Below are positions 1 to 4,688 of a stretch of 8,295 nucleotides of DNA, one piece after another. This DNA is from Candidatus Magasanikbacteria bacterium RIFCSPHIGHO2_02_FULL_50_9b (GTDB lineage Bacteria; Patescibacteriota; Patescibacteriia; Magasanikbacterales; 2-02-FULL-50-9b): assembly GCA_001782975.1 (NCBI GenBank), contig MFQD01000015.1, positions 587 through 8,881 of the forward strand. The letters run 5' to 3'. Position 1 is the first letter of the stretch; each line of letters begins with the position of its first letter. The notes beneath the pieces were generated by a model. That model was not told where the DNA came from. It did not search any database and was given only the letters and a program-made list of their open reading frames with translations. Position numbers and translations under genes: made by a program.

Positions 1-978
1 CAATTCAATATTTTTATATTCATCCTCGCCGTTGTGATTTTTGCCGTCGGCACGCCTCACACGGTAGAGGCTGCGGCACTCGCAAAAGCCGGCTCGCTCA
101 TCAAATTTCGAACTGATGCGCGCGTGTTCGTTGTGGCAGATGATCATGGCGCGCTCAATTTGATTCCAACGCGCGCACTGTTTAAAAGTCGCGGATATTC
201 GGACAAGCAGGTTCGCACGTTGTCTGATGACGAATTTTCAAACTACTATATTCGAGGTGAGATTTCTGATAAACCAATTATTTTTGTCAAAGATGGTGAT
301 TCGGTGATGACGGATGAACAGTCGGATGAGCCTTGGTCAGCCGCATCAATCACAAAATTATTAACCGCGCTCGTCTTGAGTGACCTGTCTCTTGATTGGG
401 ACGCGCCAGTGCAACTCACGCGCGCAGATGAGCTCGGCGGTGCGCGTTTGCGTGTGGCAGTTGGGTCTCGGTATCGCCGCATTGATCTGTTGCACGCGTC
501 ACTTATGGGTTCTGCGAATAATGCGACGCACGCGCTTGCACGGACAAGCGGAATTTCACTCGCCCAATTTGTCGGACGCATGAATAAAAAGGCAGAGCAG
601 CTGGGCATGGTAAATTCGCGCTTTGTCGATCCGACCGGTCTTGATCCGCAAAATATTTCCACGGCGCAGGATATTGCACTCCTCATTGAAGCGGCGCATC
701 GTGAAACCCGCATCGCGGACATTGGATTGAAAACAACGTATACGCTGTCGTCAATCGCGCGAAAACCACAGAATCACACCATCACTACCACAAATCTACT
801 GTTGCGTTCTGGCGATCCTGTCGGCCTCGGTAAAACCGGTTTTTTATACGAATCGCGCTATAACTTTACCGTTGTTGGAGACGGCGCAACTGGCCGCGCT
901 CGAACCGTAGTGGTGATGAATTGTCCGACAAAGGCATCTGCGTATGCGCTGGCAAAAAAATACATCTACCAGAATTGA
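1..978 (+). CDS. D-alanyl-D-alanine carboxypeptidase/endopeptidase (peptidase S11), 5' partial
   Basis: Exported serine D,D-peptidase that trims or cleaves peptidoglycan cross-links outside the membrane. The frame is open to base 1 and the first codons encode a hydrophobic run ending near VEAAA, which looks like a signal peptide, so the true start lies upstream. GTG at 34 is therefore probably internal. Counting from that GTG as residue 1, the three penicilloyl-serine-transferase motifs are all present: S105-I-T-K108, S160-A-N162 and K267-T-G269, in the S11 order and spacing. Residues about 17-86 precede the catalytic domain and look like a separate surface module (GSLIK, then a PTRALFKSRGYS stretch and SDDEF). 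The protein ends soon after the KTG domain, so it lacks the C-terminal beta domain and amphipathic anchor of PBP5, as in PBP7-type enzymes. mnmA follows after 39 nt. Family is secure; carboxypeptidase versus endopeptidase activity is not resolved. Confidence 0.9.
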   Translation, partial: QFNIFIFILAVVIFAVGTPHTVEAAALAKAGSLIKFRTDARVFVVADDHGALNLIPTRALFKSRGYSDKQVRTLSDDEFSNYYIRGEISDKPIIFVKDGDSVMTDEQSDEPWSAASITKLLTALVLSDLSLDWDAPVQLTRADELGGARLRVAVGSRYRRIDLLHASLMGSANNATHALARTSGISLAQFVGRMNKKAEQLGMVNSRFVDPTGLDPQNISTAQDIALLIEAAHRETRIADIGLKTTYTLSSIARKPQNHTITTTNLLLRSGDPVGLGKTGFLYESRYNFTVVGDGATGRARTVVVMNCPTKASAYALAKKYIYQN

Positions 979-980
979 TC

Positions 981-1009
981 TTGCTGCGCAGTAGGTTTTG
1001 CGCTACACT
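981..1009 (+). promoter_or_regulatory. Putative sigma70-type promoter of mnmA
   Basis: TTGCTG at 981-986 and TACACT at 1004-1009 are separated by 17 nt. The match to consensus is moderate, with a weak -35. Initiation 6-7 nt past the -10 would fall about 2 nt before the mnmA ATG at 1018. No Shine-Dalgarno is visible there, which fits a leaderless or nearly leaderless message. Confidence 0.5.
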
Positions 1010-1017
1010 TTGCTGCT

Positions 1018-2082
1018 ATGAACGCGGGGAATCAAAAAGTGGTATATCTTGGTTTGTCAGGCGGTGTTGATTCTGCTGTTTCAGCGTATTTGCTGCAGCA
1101 GGCCGGTTTTGACGTGCGTGGTATATTCATGAAAAATTTTACCAAGATGGTGCTGTCGAACGGGGAATATACGCCTTGTTGGACCGCTGAATGGCGCGAT
1201 GCGCTTCGGGTGGCAGCACATTTAAAAATGCCACTCGTGCGATGGGATTTTGAAGTGGAATACCGGCGTGACGTGTACGAATATTTTAAAAATGAATACG
1301 CAGCAGGGCGCACCCCAAACCCCGATGTGTTGTGCAATTCGCACATTAAATTTGGCGCTTTTTTTGAACGCGCACGCGCCGAAGGTGCAGATTTTATTGC
1401 AACAGGTCATTATGCGCAGACCGATGGCAACGGTCGACTGCTCTGTGCCGCTGATGAAGAAAAAGATCAGACATATTTTTTGTGTCAGGTGTCGCGCGAT
1501 GCGCTGCGTCAGACGCTGTTTCCGATTGGCCACCTGAAAAAATCAGAAGTGCGAAAAATTGCGCATGCTGCAGGGCTGTCTGTTGCAGAAAAAAAGGATT
1601 CAACGGGCATTTGTTTTGTGGGTGAAGTGCCGTTGAAAGAATTGCTCGCTGAGTTTATACAGTCGGTGCCCGGCGCGATTCGCACAACGGACGGAAAAAA
1701 AATCGGCGAACACGATGGATTGGCGTGGTACACCATTGGCCAGCGCCACGGGTTCGGCATACTAGGCGGCGGCGCGCCGCTCTATGTGGTTGCGAAAAAT
1801 TTTGTAACCAATGAATTGCTCGTTGGCGATGAACATGATCCGGCGTTGTTTTCAATGTGTGTCGTGGTGCAAGCGCCACACTGGATTAATCCGCCGACTG
1901 CTGGAGAAAACGTATGTGCTCGATTTCGCCATCGTCAGTCGTTGCAGGAAATTGCGTCGTGGAAAATCGTGGGCGATGAAATGATATTGGAAATGAATCA
2001 GCCTCAGCGAGCGGTGACACCGGGTCAGTTCGCGGTGTTATATCGTGACGGCGAGTGCCTTGGCGGCGGCGTCATCGCATAA
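1018..2082 (+). CDS. mnmA: tRNA-specific 2-thiouridylase MnmA
   Basis: Cytoplasmic enzyme that activates U34 of tRNA-Lys, -Glu and -Gln with ATP and replaces the 2-oxygen with sulfur, giving s2U34. The 354-residue protein is close to the usual family length of about 360-370. The PP-loop S14-G-G-V-D-S19 binds ATP. The first catalytic cysteine is C106 in PNPDVLCN, and the second is C199 in DSTGICFVGE. Both are intact, so the enzyme should be active. ATGHYA (128-133) and YTIGQRHGFG (238-247) are further family signatures, and the C-terminal third matches the MnmA beta-barrel region. ATG 1018 is chosen because it places the PP-loop at the normal distance from the N-terminus and follows a promoter-like sequence. 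No Shine-Dalgarno precedes it. No Tus-like sulfur relay genes are visible nearby. Confidence 0.97.
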   Translation: MNAGNQKVVYLGLSGGVDSAVSAYLLQQAGFDVRGIFMKNFTKMVLSNGEYTPCWTAEWRDALRVAAHLKMPLVRWDFEVEYRRDVYEYFKNEYAAGRTPNPDVLCNSHIKFGAFFERARAEGADFIATGHYAQTDGNGRLLCAADEEKDQTYFLCQVSRDALRQTLFPIGHLKKSEVRKIAHAAGLSVAEKKDSTGICFVGEVPLKELLAEFIQSVPGAIRTTDGKKIGEHDGLAWYTIGQRHGFGILGGGAPLYVVAKNFVTNELLVGDEHDPALFSMCVVVQAPHWINPPTAGENVCARFRHRQSLQEIASWKIVGDEMILEMNQPQRAVTPGQFAVLYRDGECLGGGVIA

Positions 2083-2085
2083 TTG

Positions 2086-2094
2086 TTATCCACA
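2086..2094 (+). promoter_or_regulatory. DnaA-box-like nonamer upstream of lipoprotein operon
   Basis: TTATCCACA is an exact match to the high-affinity DnaA box consensus. It lies 4 nt after the mnmA stop and 18 nt before the extended -10 of the next promoter, occupying the place where a -35 box would be expected to begin. I saw no second box in the window, so this is not an origin-like cluster. A regulatory role, or chance, are both possible. Confidence 0.4.
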
Positions 2095-2101
2095 ACACAA
2101 A

Positions 2102-2121
2102 ATAGCAAAATCTGCTATACT
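2102..2121 (+). promoter_or_regulatory. Extended -10 promoter with overlapping inverted repeat, upstream of lipoprotein genes
   Basis: TGC-TATACT at 2113-2121 is a strong extended -10 (TGn motif). No good -35 hexamer stands 17 nt upstream, which extended -10 promoters tolerate. An inverted repeat, ATAGCA (2102-2107) and TGCTAT (2113-2118) with a 5-nt spacer, overlaps the -10 and could be an operator. Expected initiation near 2128 leaves a leader of about 23 nt with only a weak purine stretch before ATG 2151. Confidence 0.55.
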
Positions 2122-2150
2122 TACGCCAATAATTATTTAAGAATCGACCT

Positions 2151-3041
2151 ATGTCAAAATTGTCCACCGGCCTCGCCGGACTCGCGCTGCTCGTTCTCGT
2201 TGGAGCTGGTTGCGCGAAATCAGATGCGCCGAAATCACCGGGAGCAGCTCCAGCAAAGCCTGCGGCACAGGCACCAGCTGCCGCGCCGGGTAAAATCGCG
2301 TTTGATTTTCCGGTGCAGAATTCGCTCAACGTGAGCAAAGGCAACTACGTCCTCGCGCCTTCAAAAAAGGCCGTTACTGATGGCAAAACCGGAACTTATA
2401 TTTTTTACGCAGCGAAAATGCTCGCCGTTGGCGCAGGTGAATCTCAGATCGAAACACTTGCCGGCAGCCAGGAAACCATCCCAAACTCGCTCATCATGCG
2501 CACTGGTTTTGACGGCGCAAAGGCAGCTGTTGGAGACATTGTGTTAACGTGGTGGCAGTCAGGGTCAGGCATGCAGCGTGCAATTGTGACTGGCGGCACC
2601 GCAACAGAGCCAGAAGTTCAATATCTTGATTTGGACTACTCAGAATCAGCAAAGTCAACGGTAATCCTTCCAGGATCGTTTCAAAAGCTCGTTGGCGGCG
2701 CAAGTGGCAGCAGCTTGGCGTGCAAAGAATCAGGCGAATGGCGCCATGTCCAAGAAGTCAAGGAACTTGATGGCAAAATTCTCGTCGTCGGGTGGGCAGG
2801 AAAAGTAAGCGTAGTTCCTTCAGCAGACTGTCTTGAGGTCATGTGGGAAAACGAAGAAATTGCTGTTGGCGACAAAGTGAGCGTACCAGTCATTGGTTCG
2901 TACTCGGCTGCGACAGTTACAAAAGTTGATAAGAAAATCGGCCGTGTCTGGGCAAAATACTCATTTGCTGGAAAAGAGAGCGAAGAGGCGTTCCCGATTG
3001 TTGACGTCATGGGCAAAACCGCAGCAGCTAGCTTAAAATAA
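2151..3041 (+). CDS. Putative lipoprotein with two SH3/Tudor-like beta-barrel segments
   Basis: A 296-residue protein that I do not recognise as a named family. It begins with a lipoprotein signal peptide: a short basic N-end (K3), a hydrophobic core at 8-17 and the lipobox VGAGC with C21 as the expected lipidated residue. Residues 22-47 are an Ala/Pro-rich spacer that would hold the domain away from the membrane. Two segments share a pattern of small beta-barrels: about 127-165 (VGDIV, WWQSGSG, A-IVTG, VQYLDLDY) and about 239-287 (VGDKVSVPV, GSYSAATVTKVD, VWAKY, EEAFPIVDV). This is reminiscent of SH3, Tudor or agenet-type folds, inferred by eye only. Cysteines 191 and 227 could form a disulfide. 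The stop is followed after 11 nt by a second lipoprotein gene, so the two are likely co-transcribed up to the terminator at 3518. Surface location is well supported; function is unknown. Confidence 0.85.
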   Translation: MSKLSTGLAGLALLVLVGAGCAKSDAPKSPGAAPAKPAAQAPAAAPGKIAFDFPVQNSLNVSKGNYVLAPSKKAVTDGKTGTYIFYAAKMLAVGAGESQIETLAGSQETIPNSLIMRTGFDGAKAAVGDIVLTWWQSGSGMQRAIVTGGTATEPEVQYLDLDYSESAKSTVILPGSFQKLVGGASGSSLACKESGEWRHVQEVKELDGKILVVGWAGKVSVVPSADCLEVMWENEEIAVGDKVSVPVIGSYSAATVTKVDKKIGRVWAKYSFAGKESEEAFPIVDVMGKTAAASLK

Positions 3042-3052
3042 ATAACACCGAT

Positions 3053-3496
3053 ATGAATAAATTTCTTGCAATTTCAGCGACAATCCTCACTTTTACCTTT
3101 GTGGGTGCAGGGTGCGGCGCTGCAACATCCAGCGAAGTTGGTCCTTCAGGAGTGAACAGTGCGTTCAAGGGTGCAGCCATTGAATTCACGGCAAAGGACA
3201 ATTCAGCCGTTGCAAAGCAGGCGCTTGGCGCAGATGCGGCGCAGCTCAAGAGCTTCACGGAATACAAGTTTGCGGGCAGTGGACTCATTTTGCTCGTTGG
3301 CGAAGTTGGGGAAGAAAAGAATAGGCCTCGCGTTGCTGATAAAGTTGGCGATTCGGTTAAGGAATTGGCAAAAGCCGCATCATTGGATTACAGCAGCGTC
3401 GGCGGTCTGAACGATAAAAAGTGGTTCGTGTTCACGCTCTCGAAAGAAGCGGATCAGGCAACCAAAATGAAGGTGCTCGGCACAATCAGCAAATAA
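3053..3496 (+). CDS. Small putative lipoprotein of unknown function
   Basis: A 147-residue protein with a lipoprotein signal peptide: MNK start, hydrophobic core at 4-18 and lipobox VGAGC with C21. The box has the same sequence and position as in the upstream lipoprotein. The mature part, about 126 residues, is soluble-looking and mixed alpha/beta with no further membrane segment: a lysine/alanine-rich stretch (about 48-66), a beta-like GSGLILLVGEVGEE (76-89), a helical VGDSVKELAKAA (97-108), then KKWFVFTLSK (121-130). No family is recognised. It sits 11 nt after the preceding stop and has no Shine-Dalgarno. It ends in tandem TAA stops and is followed by a strong terminator, making it the last gene of the pair. 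Its shared lipobox and position suggest the two lipoproteins act together, but that is inference. Confidence 0.85.
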   Translation: MNKFLAISATILTFTFVGAGCGAATSSEVGPSGVNSAFKGAAIEFTAKDNSAVAKQALGADAAQLKSFTEYKFAGSGLILLVGEVGEEKNRPRVADKVGDSVKELAKAASLDYSSVGGLNDKKWFVFTLSKEADQATKMKVLGTISK

Positions 3497-3517
3497 TAAG
3501 TCGGAATTATTAAGAAA

Positions 3518-3549
3518 CAGACCGGCGAAAGCCGGTCTGCTTTGTTTTT
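3518..3549 (+). terminator. Rho-independent terminator of the lipoprotein operon
   Basis: A perfect 9-bp stem, CAGACCGGC (3518-3526) and GCCGGTCTG (3531-3539), is closed by a GAAA tetraloop. The downstream tract C-TTTGTTTTT runs from 3540 to 3549. It lies 21 nt after the stop of the second lipoprotein gene and has all the parts of an intrinsic terminator. Confidence 0.93.
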
Positions 3550-3560
3550 ATGAGTAACAC

Positions 3561-3596
3561 TTGACATTCTGGGAAAAATAGCGTCTACTATACACT
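3561..3596 (+). promoter_or_regulatory. Sigma70-type promoter with consensus -35 for the orphan gene at 3702
   Basis: TTGACA at 3561-3566 is a perfect -35. The -10 is ambiguous: TCTACT (3584-3589) has 17-nt spacing, TACTAT (3586-3591) has 19-nt spacing, and TATACA and TACACT overlap further along. Initiation near 3596-3600 would give a leader of about 100 nt, much longer than those predicted for mnmA and alaS. It begins 11 nt after the preceding terminator, so this gene is transcribed on its own. Confidence 0.7.
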
Positions 3597-3599
3597 AAT

Positions 3600-3614
3600 C
3601 ATACATGTTGTATG
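3600..3614 (+). repeat. Inverted repeat at the predicted transcription start
   Basis: CATACA (3600-3605) and TGTATG (3609-3614) are perfect 6-bp arms around a TGT spacer. At the predicted start site this could be an operator, or a small 5' hairpin that protects the mRNA. The arms are short, so chance is possible. Confidence 0.4.
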
Positions 3615-3687
3615 GTTCGTGTCCGGTATTCCAACATCTCGCGATAACCGAATGTGGCGTGTCTGATACGGGCAGGTAACAATTAAC

Positions 3688-3693
3688 GGGGAG
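3688..3693 (+). promoter_or_regulatory. Strong ribosome binding site that sets the start at 3702
   Basis: GGGGAG at 3688-3693 is complementary to the anti-Shine-Dalgarno and leaves 8 nt before ATG 3702. It is the only clear Shine-Dalgarno of the window. It favours ATG 3702 over the in-frame GTG codons at 3693 and 3699, the first of which overlaps the site itself. Confidence 0.7.
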
Positions 3694-3701
3694 TGTATGT
3701 G

Positions 3702-4550
3702 ATGGCTGCGAAAACCGGCGTGACCAGCGTTCAAGTCAGGCGGCTCAAGGTCTTGTGCGCAACGGCTGTCAAGGTGGTGCGCAGGCGCTCGCCCACACAG
3801 GTGGCCGAGATGATCGCTGCACTGCAGGCGTTCAAGGATGCGGTGGCGGTGGCAGATAATGACCATGCCAACGAAGAAGTTCCCTCCACCCACCGCTACC
3901 CGCTCGACTACGCGGCTCCCAAGCCGATTGCCGATCAAGTTGCGATTCTGCGGAGGTACTTTCCGCAACTGAAGACGTGGAACGAGTCGCTCGCGCAGCA
4001 GCAAGTTCCAGCCGGTGCCGAAGGCAACTTCGCGATTCCGCGCTGGCAGCTCATCGCCCCGACCTACAATGAGGCGACGCAGCTCGTGCTGGGCAAGCTC
4101 TCGGAGCAGCGCAGCGGCAAGTTCGTGAACTACCGCGAAGGTCAACTCGGACCGGATCGCTTCCGCGAGACCACTCAGAAGGCGAAGGCCTTTGAAGTGA
4201 TCGGCCGTGAGCAGGAAGGCAGCGACATCCTCGTCGTCGGTGCTCAGTTTGGCATTACGCATCGCGGCAAGTCCGTGCGTCGTGTGCGCGCTCTCACGAA
4301 GCGTGGCCGGCAGTTCTGTTTGGGTGCATTCGAAGTCGGCATCATGTTGCTGACGCATCCAGAGCGCCTGCAACACGATGACGGCCTCTGGCTCGACTGC
4401 CCGGGCGACGAATACTCGTTCGATGCCGGTGGCGGGTTCCGGGGCGCGCCGTACTTCGGCTTCCGTGGCGGCCGCCTCAGGTTCGACGCGATCGACGTGT
4501 CGGACGCTAGTGTGGACTGCGGTTCCGCGTCGGGTTTCCTCCAGCAGTAG
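3702..4550 (+). CDS. Conserved-looking CPR protein of unknown function, compositionally atypical
   Basis: A 282-residue soluble protein with no signal peptide or membrane segment. It resembles a family of hypothetical proteins I remember from CPR genomes, but I know no function. The N-terminal 50 residues are basic and helical (QVRRLK, VVRRRSPTQVAEMIAALQAFKDAV) and could bind nucleic acid or form a coiled coil. The middle and C-terminal part is rich in motif-like blocks: VPAGAEGNFAIPRW (102-115), IAPTYNEA (118-125), NYREGQLGPDRFRET (143-157), DILVVGAQFGITHRGKSVRR (175-194), LGAFEVGIMLLTHPERL (207-223), LWLDCPGDEYSFD (229-241) and DCGSASGF (272-279). The acidic DCPGDEYSFD and the conserved-looking histidines H187 and H219 are candidate metal or catalytic residues, by inference only. 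Two sampled 60-base stretches are about 60% GC against about 40% in one alaS stretch, and lysine is AAG 11 times out of 12. The gene has its own promoter, Shine-Dalgarno and terminator, and is probably foreign or under unusual codon selection. Confidence 0.88.
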   Translation: MAAKTGVTSVQVRRLKVLCATAVKVVRRRSPTQVAEMIAALQAFKDAVAVADNDHANEEVPSTHRYPLDYAAPKPIADQVAILRRYFPQLKTWNESLAQQQVPAGAEGNFAIPRWQLIAPTYNEATQLVLGKLSEQRSGKFVNYREGQLGPDRFRETTQKAKAFEVIGREQEGSDILVVGAQFGITHRGKSVRRVRALTKRGRQFCLGAFEVGIMLLTHPERLQHDDGLWLDCPGDEYSFDAGGGFRGAPYFGFRGGRLRFDAIDVSDASVDCGSASGFLQQ

Positions 4551-4593
4551 CTGTGTGCTTGGAACCTGTGATGCTCTGTACTTGAGAGCTCGG

Positions 4594-4616
4594 TTCCTTG
4601 TTTCCTTGGTCCTTGG
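4594..4616 (+). repeat. Short tandem repeat of TTCCTTG-like units before terminator
   Basis: TTCCTTG occurs at 4594-4600 and 4602-4608, and GTCCTTGG-like sequence continues at 4609-4616, giving three units with a period of 8 nt. It lies in the 3' untranslated region of the orphan gene and its last unit runs into the terminator stem. The role is unknown. Confidence 0.5.
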
Positions 4617-4655
4617 GCTGCACATACCGAACGGTAGTGCGGCCCGTATTTTTTT
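4615..4655 (+). terminator. Rho-independent terminator of the orphan gene
   Basis: The arm GGGCTGCACATACCG (4615-4629) pairs with CGGTAGTGCGGCCC (4632-4645). There is one bulged A at 4624, one G-U pair (4619 with 4641), and a small loop of GAAC or AA. After GTA, a run of seven T follows (4649-4655). The stem is about 13-14 bp and GC-rich at its base, so termination should be efficient. The T-run ends inside the -35 box of the alaS promoter. Confidence 0.88.
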
Positions 4656-4682
4656 GACCGCACCACAAATTTTTGCTAGAAT
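4654..4682 (+). promoter_or_regulatory. Sigma70-type extended -10 promoter of alaS
   Basis: TTGACC (4654-4659) and TAGAAT (4677-4682) are spaced by exactly 17 nt, and TGC directly precedes the -10 (extended TGn motif). Initiation 6-7 nt after the -10 falls at about 4688-4689, which is the alaS ATG itself, and no Shine-Dalgarno precedes that codon. A leaderless alaS mRNA is therefore predicted. The first two bases of the -35 are the last two T of the upstream terminator. Confidence 0.75.
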
Positions 4683-4688
4683 GTCGCC

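Noticed and set aside
246..722. Minus-strand open frame of 158 codons inside the D,D-peptidase gene
   Set aside because: The sense frame carries all three catalytic motifs. The antisense product is serine/arginine-rich and has no signals of its own.
3588..4625. Open frame of 345 codons on the minus strand, longer than the sense gene
   Set aside because: It is the antisense shadow of the GC-rich gene at 3702. The sense strand has promoter, Shine-Dalgarno and terminator; the antisense product is arginine/histidine-rich with no family-like motifs, and it would run through both flanking regulatory regions.
3550..4660. Classical insertion sequence or integron cassette
   Set aside because: No terminal inverted repeats, target duplication, transposase motif or attC-like site could be found around the orphan gene.
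4637..4663. Inverted repeat GTGCGG/CCGCAC around the alaS -35, considered as an AlaRS autoregulation operator or antiterminator
   Set aside because: The left arm is already used by the much longer terminator stem at 4615-4645, and the right arm is transcribed only after the T-tract. E. coli AlaRS is known to bind a palindrome at its own promoter, but nothing here shows more than a 6-bp coincidence.
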